From the NCBI GenBank assembly GCA_030867875.1, contig JAOWCC010001589.1, positions 149,145,745 to 149,209,744 of the forward strand: a stretch of DNA of 64,000 bases, written 5' to 3'. Within the stretch, counting starts at the first letter, position 1, and the number at the start of each line of letters is the position of its first letter. The position numbers and the translations under genes are program-made. Positions 40,111-52,304 of the stretch are shown here, one piece after another. This DNA comes from Actinernus sp. WN-2022 (Eukaryota > Cnidaria > Anthozoa > Actiniaria > Actinernidae). The notes below the pieces were generated by a model. The model had not been told where the DNA came from. It saw nothing but the letters and a program-made list of their open reading frames with translations, and made no database searches.

Positions 40111-42598
40111 TTATTTCTTCTCAGCGGCCTTCCTCATAGACTTTACCTTTTCGTAGGTACGAGTTTCCCCTTCTTTTGCCATTATCTCCTTGGTCTTTGG
40201 ATCCAACTGCAGCGTAATGATCACAGTTTTCTTATGCAGTTGTCGTTTTCCATTGATGTAACTGCTGGCTACCCGTGCGATCTCATCCACGTCCGTCTGC
40301 TTCCACACCCTTCTACCACCAACATTCTCACGCGGTTCATCAATGGAGTCGAAACCAAACGGGTCCTCGATGGAAGGGGGAATTACACCACGGCTGCTAG
40401 CTTTGGATGATTTGGATGGAGATGGGTTTGGAGATGGAGATGCAGAGCGTGTGATTCGTTTTGTGGATGTTTCACTGAACAAACTTCCTATTGCCTCATG
40501 GCCCCTCTTTGATTGTAGAATCTTATCCTGCAAATTGTAGGAGGCATCTGCCGTGGTCCTCCTATGGCCCATGGATACGGCCAGCCTGTTCTTGGTCGGG
40601 GAGTCGAGTTCCCTGGTGTTAGATACAACGACCTGCCTAATGGTGGTGGAGCTGAAGGAGGAGAGCGTATCATCCTTGAAGGCGTTGCTGGATTTCGCGA
40701 ATGATTTCAGCAAATGATGTACTTCGTTATTCTTCACCTCTGACCCAGATGTCGTTAGAAATACCCTGTCGTTACTGTCCACTTCGTCCACCACGAATAA
40801 GGGGCGCACCTTCTCGATGAAGAGGACAAGAAAGGAGTGGATGTTGCTAGGTATGTGCAACATGTACCCTCCGTGGGTGGTCACGGTCTTGTGGTGGGTG
40901 ATCTGCATCGTATAGTTTCCGGAACCATCTTTCTTGAGGTTGAGGAACGCCTTCCGAGTCATTTCCGCTATTATTCCAGCCCTATTGGCGTTGGCCATAT
41001 TGAGGAGAAAGATGAGCCAGTTTCGTATTTGAATGGCCTTCTCCACAGATATTTCAGCACTGGCAGTGTCTTCCAAGATGGCCTGGCAAGTCTGGGAATG
41101 CTTGCAATCACGAGCACACATGAGATCTTCGAGGCTTGGCTGGCGCTCCCAGGTGGCGTACTCCCTATCCCCTCTCTGCTGCGCCTTCAGCTTTTTCCAG
41201 GAGCCCCTCCACACCTCCTGGCGTTCCTTCAGGGTCTGAAGGGCGGACCTACTTTCCCTTGAAAGGTCAGAGCGTTTCACCTCCGGCAAAAGGACGTACC
41301 TCAGGAAATCCTCCAGCGAATGGGAGTACACGTGGAGCGTGGCGATCGTGCGGCCTTCGCTGTCATCTTTTGCGCGCTGGTCAATATTCCGCCTAAAAAA
41401 TGAATTATAGACCGTATTCACATCCGTTAACACCTTGAGATCTTTGGCATGTTTGTCGATGCTCCTTATAATCGTCGTCACTTGTTGGGCCATCTGAAGG
41501 ATTCTCCTCTCGTCCTTGGACCCACCATGTGGAGTCGACAGGTGTTCCTTCCACGACCAAATAAGATGTTCGATTGCATTTGTGGGCAAATTCGAGTACT
41601 CCTCCTCCGATGTAGATGTTTCGTCATCCTTGCCAGAGTAGTCGGGATCATCAAACTGGTCGTATTCCATATCAGATGTTGGCGGCGGCGAGGGTGAGGT
41701 TGTGGCCTTAGAAGTGCTAGCCTTTTGGAGAGGTAGTGTCTCGCTAGTTTCGTTTTCTTTTTCCGCTTCGACTAAGGGCTCGTTAGCCTTGGCCACTTTC
41801 TCCTTGGCCACTTTCTCCTTGGCCACTTTCTCCTTGGCCACTTTCTCCTTGGCCACTTTCTCCTTGGCCACTTTCTCCTTCCCCCCTTTGTTACCCCCCG
41901 AGTGCTTTCGCTTGAGGTGGGTGTCAAGCCTCTGGCCACGCCAGTCGCACTTTGGACAACCGCGTACTTTACGCTTGTTGAGAGGCTCACCTCTCAGCTT
42001 AGCCAACCAGGTGACATACCTCTGTTTGGACCACCCATGCCTCTTTCCAGTGAGGTGTTGGCTGAGATGGCGATGGTGTTTGCCATCTTTGCAAACAGGG
42101 CACGTCCCTCTATGAAATTCCTTGGATTTCTCAGAGGGTACTGATTTCTCAGTACCCTCTTTGGCTTTTCCCACGGTCTCCACGCTGGGTTGCTGTGGAG
42201 GAACATCCACCATGTCAACATCAACCTCCTTGGTAGACGCGGAAGGTTCGCTGTCCGGGGGGAAGTTTCGCAGAATGAACCCGGCATTTAAGCGTAGCCG
42301 GGTTCTTACTGTGGGCATGTAGTCCACCATGGTCTGTTGAGGGCTCAAGGGCACCTCGTTTGGGTGATGATATTCATGATTGCTACAACAAATAATAAGG
42401 CTTAATGAAACTATATACGGACTGCATCTCTTTTTAAAATATATGTACTTACTCTTCGATGAGTATCCGAAACTTCCTCATCATTTTTGCGTGTGACGTT
42501 AACCCCCAATCCTTGGTCACCTCCTGCTCCGCGCACACCCACGTATAGAACTCCCTGACATCCAGTTTTCCCGTTCCAGGAAACGAATAGGTAGTCAT
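40111..42598 (-). CDS. Crypton-like tyrosine recombinase with two C2H2 fingers (best copy, 2 exons, 805 aa)
   Basis: Exon 1 runs from ATG 42598 to 42453 (MTTYSFPGTGKLDVREFYTW...) and ends at GA|GTAAGT. Exon 2 starts at 42382 after TTGTTGTAG and is open to the stop at 40111; the phases join to give Asp. Numbering from the internal GTG codon at 42354, finger 1 uses C85, C88, H100 and H106, finger 2 uses C133, C136, H146 and H151. A six-fold KEKVAK repeat (about 159-188) and an acidic stretch follow. The catalytic domain has R458 (NANRAGII), K489 (THHKT), R573 (TTIRQ), H597 (MGHRRT) and Y606 (ADASYNL). The first box-II His is replaced by Thr570. There is no RT, so this resembles a Crypton rather than DIRS. 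The ~85-residue C-terminal domain (VWKQTDVDEIARV to YEKVKSMRK) is shared with the decayed copy. Confidence 0.82.
41790..41881 (-). repeat. 18-bp in-frame minisatellite (KEKVAK)
   Basis: TTGGCCACTTTCTCC is repeated about six times with 18-bp spacing and no visible change, encoding Lys-Glu-Lys-Val-Ala-Lys. Because the period is a multiple of three, copy-number change would keep the frame. Confidence 0.9.
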
Positions 42599-42685
42599 GA
42601 CGAATAACTACAAAATGAAACCAGATACCAAACAATTTTACATACATTATGGACCACGTTTGACGCAAAACTGTAAGTGGCTTAC

Positions 42686-43081
42686 CTTCGAGGTATCGTA
42701 AAGTGGAATGGCAAAAAGAGCACGCAGCTGAATCGAAATCTCTCGTTCACCCTACATAAAAAAGGTTATGGTCAAATTGTGAAATGATGTGGATTTAAAA
42801 TACGTTATTTACCACGGCCTACGCAAACTATAAGTTGCTTACCTTGCTATTATTCCAGAAGAAATACGGCAACTCGCTCCTACAAAATCTCTCGTTCACC
42901 CTATTGAAAAAAGAGTAATGTTGAAATGAGAAATGATGTCAATTTTACAGACATTACGGACAATGTTCGACGCAAAACTTGAAGTGTCTCACCTTGTAAT
43001 TAAAGCAATCAATATAACTGTAAATGAAGTTGTTGTCTTGAATGTAAACATACAAAAGCTGTAACGAAATACAAACATTGT
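42686..43081 (-). repeat. Array of ~150-bp units with exon-like cassettes (right array)
   Basis: Three units have donors at 42685, 42842 and 42992 (AAG|GTAAG, AAG|GTAAG, AAG|GTGAG). Cassettes 42686-42751 and 42843-42900 begin GGTGAACGAGAGATTT, as in the left array. The last unit ends ACGAAATACAAACATT at 43081, the same place where the left array ends. Both arrays lie just upstream of a Crypton-like gene start. Confidence 0.72.
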
Positions 43082-46000
43082 TAAATGGGGTCCACGGCCA
43101 TTTTTATAACTCCCTTAATAATAAACCAAAACCAATAACCTTCATATCATATGAAAGCTGGATAGACAGGCTACCTTCACTAAGAAACAGCTCGACCAAC
43201 TGATGCAAACTCACGGACACATTTGCGTTTGAACAAGTGGACAACGATCATAAAAAAATGTAAAAATGGGTCCAGGAAAACTATCACAGCCCCCTTAATT
43301 TATGCGCAAATCCCATCAAAGTGATATCATCGTAAAGCTGGATAGCCAGGCTATCTTGACTCACAAACAGATGGACCAACCGATGTAAACTCATTTTTAT
43401 ATTAACGGTTCCAAAAAAAAATTGTGCAGGGGTTCCCCGTTAGATGTCCATTTAGCAATAAAATACACAATTTTTTCTATTTACAAAAAAAATTATATCT
43501 CATTCAATATTCATCAGATTCAAAAACGGATTGCATATTCTTAAATCCCAGACTCCCCTCAGGAAGACTGTGTAACAAGATTTGCCGTAGCGTGTGTAAA
43601 CAGTACCCAAACATGGACGATTGGCGAAAATCAAATTATGCTCAGAAACTGTTTTTATTTTTTTATTTTTAAATTTGCGCAGGGCTCCGCTGTTAACTAT
43701 CGACAAGGCAATCAAGTACACGCAATCCGCATGAAAATCCAACAAATACTGATTTTTTTACATCATTTTTAGTGTTTTTGCAAAAAACAGCCGCCATTTT
43801 GTTTTTTGGCGATCGAGGAAAAACGCTTATAAATCAACAGTTGAAGCTTAAGACTTGGTTTTTTCACCACCAGTTTGTTCCCTGCAAGCTTATACAGGTC
43901 GCTACTAATTTTTTTTGGAGCAACAGTACTTAATTAGGCGAAGAAAAGCGAAAGTTAGCGGACGCCAAACGCACGTGGCCTTACCTATCTGAAGAGAAGA
44001 AATTAAAGAGGTCGAGAACGTGGTGTTTCCTATATTTATACGAAACGCGAATTTTTTTCTTAAATAGTGCATCGTGAAGTACACCGTCAAATGTACTAGT
44101 GTTGGTAATATCAGCTCTATACCTCTTTTCCTGAAAATCTTACAAATTTTTAAAGTTTTAGTAATTTGCACAAAATTAAGGGAGCTGGAACATGTTTGCG
44201 AGAGTCGATACGTTAAAAAAAGATTTTGGTATCTTCTGAGATATGCATTAAAGATCTAATATGACGGTTAGATAGCGGGAAGATGAAAGAGTATGAATTT
44301 GGTAGTCTCCTGTAAGCACAACAAATGGTTGCCTAGGAACAGTCACTCAAAGTTGATCAATGTTTAGACATAGATTCAAAATATCTGATTCAAAATTCCT
44401 GATTTTCGTCACTTGTTTCAGAGAGCTACATTACCCCTTAACATGATGGTGCAATCTGTTTTGAAATTCGATGAAAATTGATGGAGTTATGAATTTTTGA
44501 TTGGACAAGAGGTTAGGTCAAAACGATAAGTCAAAACGATATGTATGAAAGCTATGAACGAGATAAGCACGATGAGCTAAAAACATCTGAAATCGGTTAC
44601 CAATTAACGGAGTTATTACACTTTGAAGAAAACTGGTACAAAGTCCAAAAAAGTGGTACAAAGTCCATTTCCTTAATTTGAGAGGTAGACCGATAGGAAT
44701 GGTACGAAATGAAAGCCCTGATCGATGCAAGCACGATGAGCTAATAATAAATTGATGGAGTTATGGTCATTTTAGTAAAACAAAAGAAAAAAGGGGTTAA
44801 ATTTCGATCCAGCAGAATTCCTGTACCTCTCTTAATATTCAACCTAATCCAACAATATTGGTATCATTTTAAAGCTGGATAAACAGGCTATCTGCATACG
44901 TAAATAAATTGACTAACGGACGCAAATTAACGGATATAATAGTTTACAAAAAATGGTTTACATGGAAAAATGAAATCGACTAACTTTGTTATCCGAAGGT
45001 GTATGGAGATGGGAGTGGTACCGCATGAAAGCGGCAGGTTAGCTGAACATGCTGAGTGAAAAACAATTGGAAGTTCCTTGGTAAGTGTCCGAGATAGACA
45101 TCAAAACGTGCTGAAAATAGCGGGAAAATGAACATTTTTGGACTTTTTGGGCTAAAATGGGGTCCACGGCGATTTTTATAACTCCCTTAATAATGAACGA
45201 AATCATACAAGTCGGATATTATATTAAAGCTGGATAGACAAGGTACCTTAACTAGGTAAGCAATCTACTAATTTATAAATATTGACGGAGAAATATAATT
45301 TTGAAAAGTTTTTTTTTTTTTAAATTGAAAAAACATCTATATTTTGAACCATGAATTTTTAATTTTTAACGATACCTTTCTAAAGTTATTATTAGTTGTG
45401 CGAATAGAGCGATGATAGCAGAGTATGAATTTGGTAGTCTGTTGCCAAACAAATAAATGGTTGCCTAGCAACAGTTTATCAAGTTTGACCAGATTTTACA
45501 CCTAACCTAACCCTAAGCTCTAAGTATTATAGAAAACAACAACCTGTTTTGGAAAGCTACATTATCAAGGAAGACGATGGTGCAATCAGATTTGAAATTG
45601 ATTAAAAATTGAGGGAGAATTATTTTTTTTAACTGGACTTGTTCGAAAAGTTAAAAAAAAAAATTTCATAACCACCATTTTTTTTACCAGTTCTAGACAG
45701 CTACTCGACTGCTGAATACTATGGTGCAATCTGTTTTGAAATTGGATGAAAATTGACGGAGTTATAATTTTTTATATTTCATTTTTTCACTTCGAGAGTG
45801 CCTAAGTTTGAACAGATATTTAGATATGTTCTAAGATGGACGTTGAATATCCAATATGATAGTTGGATTAAGCAAAGATGTACCTGTTGGAATATGGTGG
45901 TTGCATGTAACCACAACAAATGGTTGCCTAGCAACAGTCACTCAAAGTTGATCAATGTTTACACATAGATTCAAAATATCTGATTCAAAATATCTGATTT

Positions 46001-48804
46001 TTGTCACCTGTTCCAGAGAGCTACATTACCCCTTAACATGATGGTGAAATCAGTTTTGAAATTGGATAAAAATTGACGGAGTTAAAAAAAATTTGATTTC
46101 TCTTGTTTGGCAGTTTGTGATTTTTTGAGAAATTTCGAGAATGCCTTAACGCCAACTAAGTTCAACCAAAATTTTTTATCTGTTCTAAGATGGCTGTTGA
46201 GAATCTAATATGATGGTTGGATTCAGTAAAGATGGAGCTGTAGGAATTTGGTGGTCTCATGTAATTACAACAAATGGTTGCCTAGCAACAGTCACTCAAA
46301 GTTGATCAATGTTAAGACATAGATTCAAAATATCTGATTCAAAATTCCTGATTTTTGTCACCTGTTCCAGAGAGCTACATTACCCCTTAACATGATGGTG
46401 CAATCCGTTTTGAAATTGGATGAAAGTTGATGGAGTTATAAATTTTCGAAATGACTGGATTGAGAATTTGTCTTTTTTCATAAATTTTGAAAACAAACTT
46501 TTAGAAAAAAATAACTTTCTAAAAGAAATTTCACTTTCTAAAGATATTACTTCATGGTTGGATAGAGCGATGAATGCAGCGCACGAATTTAGTAGTTCCA
46601 TGTTACACAAACAAATCGTTACCTAGCAACAGAGCATGAAACATGAAATTTTGATTTATGTTTATACATAAGTTACTCTAAGTATTTTCGAAAAGTTAAA
46701 CATGATTTAGATAGCAACGACCTCTGTTAGTACGCTGGTGCAATCCGTTTTGAAATTGGATGAAAATTCATGGAGTTATAAATTTTTGATTGGACAAGAT
46801 TTTCGTTGGAAAAGTGAAAAAAAATGTGTTTTCGTATCGAAAAATGCAGAAAAGCGAATTACTAAAAAAATTATATCTCTGTCACAATTTGATATTTTGC
46901 AATATACTTTGCACGGTTGCATACAACGGAGTCTCCTGTACATTTCTGGTATTAGGTTAGGGGGAGGTATGTTGCTTAGTTGTGGAGTTATTTTAGGTCA
47001 AACATGACTCAAAATCAGGTTTTTTTTATAAGGTGAAATTTCAAACGGGCATGGGTTAGTACCGTTAAGATATTAACGATGCGCAATGATATTTTTGAAT
47101 AGCCCTATGGCACAGCTATCAGAAACTCCTTACAGATTTTCTCAGAAATGACGTCATCGCGAGATCTGTTGCCACAAACATGGCTCAAACACGATATTTG
47201 ACTCAAAATTGTGATAATATCATTCATCCAAATCGAAAACTGAATACAGAGGTGTGTAACTGGGACCGTGGGCAATGTTTTTGATGGTTAACGAACCTTC
47301 GACATTTTGCTGTCTTAGACCGTTTCCCTTGAGGTAGTCTCAGAAAATTTACCCTACAGCAACTTAGGCAATATTTGTTCAAACATCATAATATTTGTAT
47401 GACAGATGTCGGCGATGGAGATTAGCTGCCATTTTGATTATTAGCTCATTTGCATAAAACCTGAATTTATAATGAGGTAAAAATCCAACTTCGCCGCATT
47501 AGTAGCTAATCAAAAAATTTCAACTGGACAGTATAGATACGACGATGCATAACGACCTCTCTAAATGTGATTTGATTTGCTACTTGAAAAAAACACTAAC
47601 CCAGTACCATGGTTCACGACTACAAATGTTGATTAAAAATCAGGGATTTGGTCAAAACAGTTCATATTTGGACATGGTGTAGTACTCGATAGTCTCCTTC
47701 GGCAATATATTTTTCATAGATATTGACCTCAATTGTGAATCTATAATTAGTATGTCAATTCGTTTCCAATGACATGAAGTCATTTAATTACTACGCCTTG
47801 AATTATTTATTAAATTCAATAATATTCACCAGACGTATGGCACGTATATGTAGGTATAACATACTCAAAGAGTGTCGGTATTGTATGTTACATTAAGGAG
47901 TTATGTACGAAAATGTGAACATCACAAATGAAAAGTGGTACAAAGTCCAAGTGGTTTTTTTTTATACCAAAAATGATTCGATTATATTTCTTCTCGGACA
48001 GCTTAAAGCACTCAACGAGCGCGTTCTAACGCATATTTCAAAACAAATTTTGGATGAATTTGAAAAACAATAAAAAAATGGGTATATACATGTTTTTTCA
48101 TATTCGACTTCTCATAACTTTAAAAATTGGCACTAATACTTAGTAGGTATGCAAAGATAGATATTGACGAGATCTTTCCAACGATGTATGGCATTTTCCA
48201 TTTGGACCAATATGAGCTGAGTTATTAACGAAAAACAGATTTGGACTTTGTACCACTAGCTAATTTAAGGTTTTTTGGAAAATTAAGGGTGTTCTTTTCA
48301 TCCAATCAGGTTATTCTTCCAGTATGTTTGTCTCCCAGTCTAATAGAGTATCATAACGCAAACCGCATCGAAATCGGTAAAATATTAAACATTTTGAACT
48401 TTTTCCATTTCATAAAAATATCAAGGTAAAGTATGGTGTCAGAACAGTTACTGGCCTTTTTTGTCTCGAAATGTATATCCCTAAAAAAACATCAGGTTAA
48501 GAACCTATATATATAAAAATGTTCATCTCGACCAGCTCTATCTACCCTGAAGAAAACTAGTGGATTTGACCTTTGGAAGGTGTGTGGGTTAGGGGTCAAA
48601 GTTCGACTCTGAGAAAAGTAGGGTCCACGGGAATTGACACAGCTCCCTTAATTTATTCTGAAATCAAACAAACTTTGATGTAACTTAAAGCTGGATGATA
48701 AAGCTACCTTGACTAATGAACAGATCGACTAACCCGTTCGAACTCATCGAGAGTTGCATGTTTGAAAAAGTGGTACAAAGTCCAAAAAAAAGCCATAATC
48801 CTGG
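43082..48804. repeat. Diverged satellite-like repeats, right block
   Basis: No coding signal over 5.7 kb. Recurrent phrases are TGAAATTGGATGAAAATTGACGGAGTTAT (near 44460, 45600, 45735, 46055, 46410 and 46750), ACAACAAATGGTTGCCTAGCAACAG with TCACTCAAAGTTGATCAATG (near 44318, 45914 and 46268), AAAGCTGGATAGACARGCTA (43153, 45228) and GTGGTACAAAGTCCA. The opening stretch (43085-43260) closely matches 37850-38010 in the left block, in the same orientation. Confidence 0.72.
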
Positions 48805-49521
48805 TTAGTAGGAGATGATCGTATCCCGACTTATCATCCAGAGTCGTGTGAAAAGAGTTCTTCGAGACATAACGTGGTAGGTCACTCAGACGGTCCAATC
48901 TAAATGGCCTGTCCGTTATCCATAGATTCAAAAATCTCGCGACATGGCATAACCGTGGTTTGCTTGGTTCTACTGTGAGAGGTAAAATAAGGTGGGGCAT
49001 ACCTCGCCCACCCTTCCCAACAATGATATGGCTCCATTTTCCAGGCGGTCCAGTAACATCTTCTGAACGAACTCCACCCACAATTTACACGACACATTAT
49101 TAGGAAACACGTTCTTCGGTGACCGATTGGAGTCGTATTATTCACCTTTGAATGAGCCTGAAAAATGGTGGAAGTGTGGAAAGATGGAAACCTTTTCTTT
49201 TATCCATTGTAATACCTGGGCTTGTTGAGGTGTTGGACCCTCACCCACGATTTCTAACCAGTACTCAAAATGTGCGTGTAATTCTCCCGCCTTATAGTAA
49301 TTTGGATCTCGAAATAATAACATGTTTGGGTCTCCCAAAGCTTCTCCTAGAATAACACGGTGAATAAAATCCTGATCAACTGTCACCCCACTACTGACGT
49401 CACTCGGGTTCCCCGAGAAGTCAATCCATCTTATAATTCTTTGATGTGTCGTGGCACTCTCTCTAATTTGTCTATCGAAGTTGATATCGTGCTCCCAGTC
49501 CCAAGTTAGTTTTTGTGCCAT
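48805..49521 (-). pseudogene. DIRS-3 pol: leader and RT N-terminal half
   Basis: From 49521: MAQKLTWDWEHDINFDRQIR, a charged helical region, then ELHAHFEYWLEIVGEG and IFPHFHHFSGSFKG. After a stop at 49138, one frame reads SPKNVFPNN, FVQKMLLDRLENGAISLLGR and the next gives LPLTVEPSKPRLCHVARFLN, FRLDRLSDLPRYVSKNSF and TLDDKSGYDHLLLT. These are RT motifs 0 to A; LDDKSGYDH supplies the motif-A Asp. Two frame changes are seen. The YIDD half is at 35282-36039. Confidence 0.83.
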
Positions 49522-49849
49522 CGTCTATGAATTATAAGACAGGATTAAATAACGAAAAAGATAATGGGGAACCCATTGTCAGTAGAGGGGTGACAGTTCT
49601 GACCCAGTAAACTGGGGGAGTTTGTTTAGGGACTCTTTTTCAAAACTGCCAACTCTCTCCGACGCTAGAGTATCGAAAACAAAATAGAGAAACAAATAAA
49701 TAGAGAAACAAGAAATAATCATAGTAATGCAATGACACACACATATTCCATTTCATCTGAGTTCACTTTATTATCATACGTCTGCTATTATTTCTCGTTT
49801 ATTCTCCGTATACCACTAGGCCTGTCTATTGCCTCGGAGTTCCCGTGAA

Positions 49850-51391
49850 TCGCGTGGCGTTCCCACGATAAGTTGGTCTCCCAAGCAGATCTCTCATCCT
49901 CTTCTGACACTGGGCCCGAAAGTGTTCTACCTTGTAGCAATAGAAACACCTCTGGCTGGAATTAGGTGACGAAAACCCACCTCGTCGTATCGGCCTTGAA
50001 CTAGGTTTTTCCTTATCGCTTCGGGCGTTTTTTTTCGGGCGTTATTTGCTACCAGGTCAAGTACCTTCTCGTGGTCCTTATCCCCTAGAAGGGGAAGAAG
50101 GAACTGCTGGAACTGTTCGTCTGAGTTATCCATTTTACCTCACAGGGTTTCATATACCAGACGATAATAATTTTTCTTCTCATGTTTTCCGTCATGGGCC
50201 GCGTTCTTCAGTGAGTCGACCAAGTCGAGTGCTTCATACCTACTGAAGTCAGCCGTTGGGCGAGACGCCAAGGCCATGATACGTCTGAGTATCCCCTCCA
50301 CAGAAGGTTTTGTCAATGCATCCATTGTCTTCTTCAGATCTTCATAATTCGCTGTCAGAGCCTGTACCTATTTGGATCAGTAAGGCATTGCTATGTCAAG
50401 TATGACAGTAGCTATCTCCATTCTGGGGTTGTTTTATCGTTATGCGGTCACAATCTAAATAATTTATTGATTCTTCGTTCGCATACATGGGTACTGTTAT
50501 TCTCATTCATATATCAGTATGCCCCTATTAATAAATTCGAGTCAAATAAACGACCGTGACACCCCCGAGACTCTCATGTCAGCATGTCCACTTGAACCTT
50601 TCCGCCGAGAAAATCGTCTCACGGTCAGCAGTCAAGACTACGCCGAGACTGTAGTACAATAGCTATTCAACACTTATTAATGATCACTCGAACCATCTCG
50701 CCGAGAGAATCCTTTCATAATAAGCAGGCGAAACCACGCCAAGACTGTAGTATAATAGCTATTCAACACTCATTAGTGATCATCACTCGAACCAACCCGT
50801 CGAGAGAATCATTTCACAAATAAGCCGACGCGAACCACATCATGATTTATACAATAGCTATTGAACACTCATTGGTGATCATCACTCGACCTATGTCGCC
50901 GGGGGAATCCTTTCACAATAAGCTAGCGAAAAGTATGCTAAGATTAGGAAATAACGATGAAGCCGGCACGATACGCTAAATAAATTGCCAGAATAACAAT
51001 AAAACACTACTATGAACTTCACTCGAACCATGGTACCGAGAACATGAGCTTGTGGCGCTTGCACATCTTGTCCTTCAACTTGGGGCTGTTGAACTTGTGG
51101 CGCTTGAACACGCGGCGCTTGAACACGCGGCGCTTGAACACGCGGCGCTTGAATTGGAAGCTCTTGGGCTTGTGGCGCTTGACCTTGTGGCAGTTGAGCT
51201 TGTAATACTTGACCTTGTGGCCCTCGCCGAGGTCGTTGCACCTGCACCGGTGGAACTGGATCTTGTGGTATAGCTCTAGGAAACCGTACCTGATTATCTG
51301 CCATTTCCAAATTCGTGCTGTTCGCAGTCCACCCAGAGACTGTTCTTCTCTGGCTTGAGTACCCGCTGAAAAGGAACTGAGCGAGAATCAA
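49850..51391 (-). pseudogene. DIRS-3 gag-like gene with CCHC zinc knuckle
   Basis: A leading frame from 51391 (MILAQFLFSGYSSQRR; a better start may be MADNQVRFPRAIP near 51305) runs into a Pro/Gln-rich tract built on APRVQ repeats. After an interval without similarity, 50325-49927 reads MDALTKPSVEGILRRIMALA, then LDLVDSLKNAAHDGKHEKKN. It passes an in-frame TGA at 50140-50142 into MDNSDEQFQQFLLPLLG. Near 50030 a duplication of TCGGGCGTTTTTTT changes the frame. The new frame carries CFYCYKVEHFRAQC, a CCHC knuckle, and ends near 49850. Retroelement gag proteins package the RNA. Confidence 0.68.
51095..51172 (-). repeat. 15-bp in-frame repeat in gag (APRVQ)
   Basis: GAACACGCGGCGCTT occurs three times in a row with flanking diverged copies (GAACTTGTGGCGCTT, GAATTGGAAGCTCTT). 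Read on the minus strand it encodes Ala-Pro-Arg-Val-Gln repeats. Confidence 0.85.
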
Positions 51392-51517
51392 GAGTTTCCC
51401 TCGTATTTATTACCATCCCTATCTCGTGACCCACGTGCATATGCACGCCAGGCATTAATAAAGCATTATTTTTACCTTATCTCACTTTCGCATCTCATTA
51501 CGAGTGTTGTGAATAGT
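51356..51517 (-). repeat. 5' inverted terminal repeat of DIRS-3
   Basis: 162 bp matching 16250-16411 with one visible difference. It ends GTGTTGTGAATAGT, after which the two loci diverge at once. Confidence 0.85.
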
Positions 51518-52300
51518 TTCAAAGTTCAATTCTCCGCTGATAAATCCAGCACAAAGAAAACACAATGGTTCGCAATTAGGAGCGTTAGTCCAACTTTTCA
51601 ATGTCGGGAATTGACGTCACAAAATACCACACATGAGTCGTCTGGGCGGAGCCTGTGAGGAAGGTTTGAGATTTTCTCTTCACAGACGCGTAACATAGTA
51701 ACATTAAATATCACAATTTATTTATTTCGATTACATCTTTGCATAGACATTGGGTTGATTTCGGGTGCGTGCAGCTTCTTGTTACTCTGGTGCTGGTACG
51801 TGATGCGACTGTGCGTGCAGACTGATTATGCGTGTGTACTAACAATGATCTGGCTGTGTGCATGCTAATAACGATGTGAACACAGGTAGCCTGAAAATAC
51901 AACGAGAGGGACCTTACATAAAACACACAACTCGACAAAACTAAGCCAAGCTAGAATGACACAGGTAGCCCGGAAATACAAAAAAGGGTACCGCACTGAT
52001 AACACAGGTAACCCGAAATAACTAAGATGATAAAACCAATATAATTATATATTATTATTATTATTATATATATTTTTTGTTAATTATTTATTGTTATTAT
52101 TATTATGATAATAATAAATCTTTATTAATACTACACATCAGACGTGTGAGTATATATGTAATAATGATATTTTATATATAATAATGTAGAATAGAACTAT
52201 GTAAATAATAACTCGATAAATAAATGTATTGTAATGTAAAATATAATAATAATTGCCACAAATATTCTGCTAATAACAATTGTTGTTATATTAATTGAAA
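51518..52300. other. No gene recognised
   Basis: Flank of DIRS-3. GACACAGGTAGCCYGRAAATAC repeats loosely near 51880, 51958 and 52005. An ATT/TTA-rich stretch follows at 52040-52140. Confidence 0.45.
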
Positions 52301-52304
52301 AAGA

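Larger units (their letters stand above)
36331..48804. mobile_element. Candidate 12.47-kb insertion carrying the Crypton-like gene
   Basis: The left end reads CTAGGATTATTG (36331) and the right end, reversed, reads CCAGGATTATGG (48804). TTAGTAGG flanks both sides (36323-36330 and 48805-48812) as an 8-bp direct repeat. Outside the right copy the DIRS-3 RT continues without gap. The inner ends both run into GTGGTACAAAGTCCAAAAA repeats. The block contains satellite-like repeats, a tRNA-like element, minisatellites and the recombinase gene 40111-42598. Whether one transposition moved the whole block, or smaller elements later expanded inside it, cannot be told by eye. Confidence 0.55.
48805..51517 (-). 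mobile_element. DIRS-like retroelement 3, 5' part
   Basis: In coding order: 5' terminal repeat (51517-51356), gag with Pro/Gln-rich tract (51391 leftward), gag helical part, CCHC knuckle (about 49950-49905), pol leader (49521-49138) and RT fingers (49081-48805) ending DDKSGYDHLLLT. The remainder of RT continues at 36039. Frames are interrupted several times. Confidence 0.8.

Noticed and set aside
41702..42115. Plus-strand frame with LATFS repeats
   Set aside because: It is the antisense shadow of the KEKVAK minisatellite in the recombinase gene.
50021..50048. Programmed frameshift site in DIRS gag (run of eight A on the coding strand)
   Set aside because: A 14-bp duplication of TCGGGCGTTTTTTT explains the frame change, and other lesions in the same gene indicate decay.
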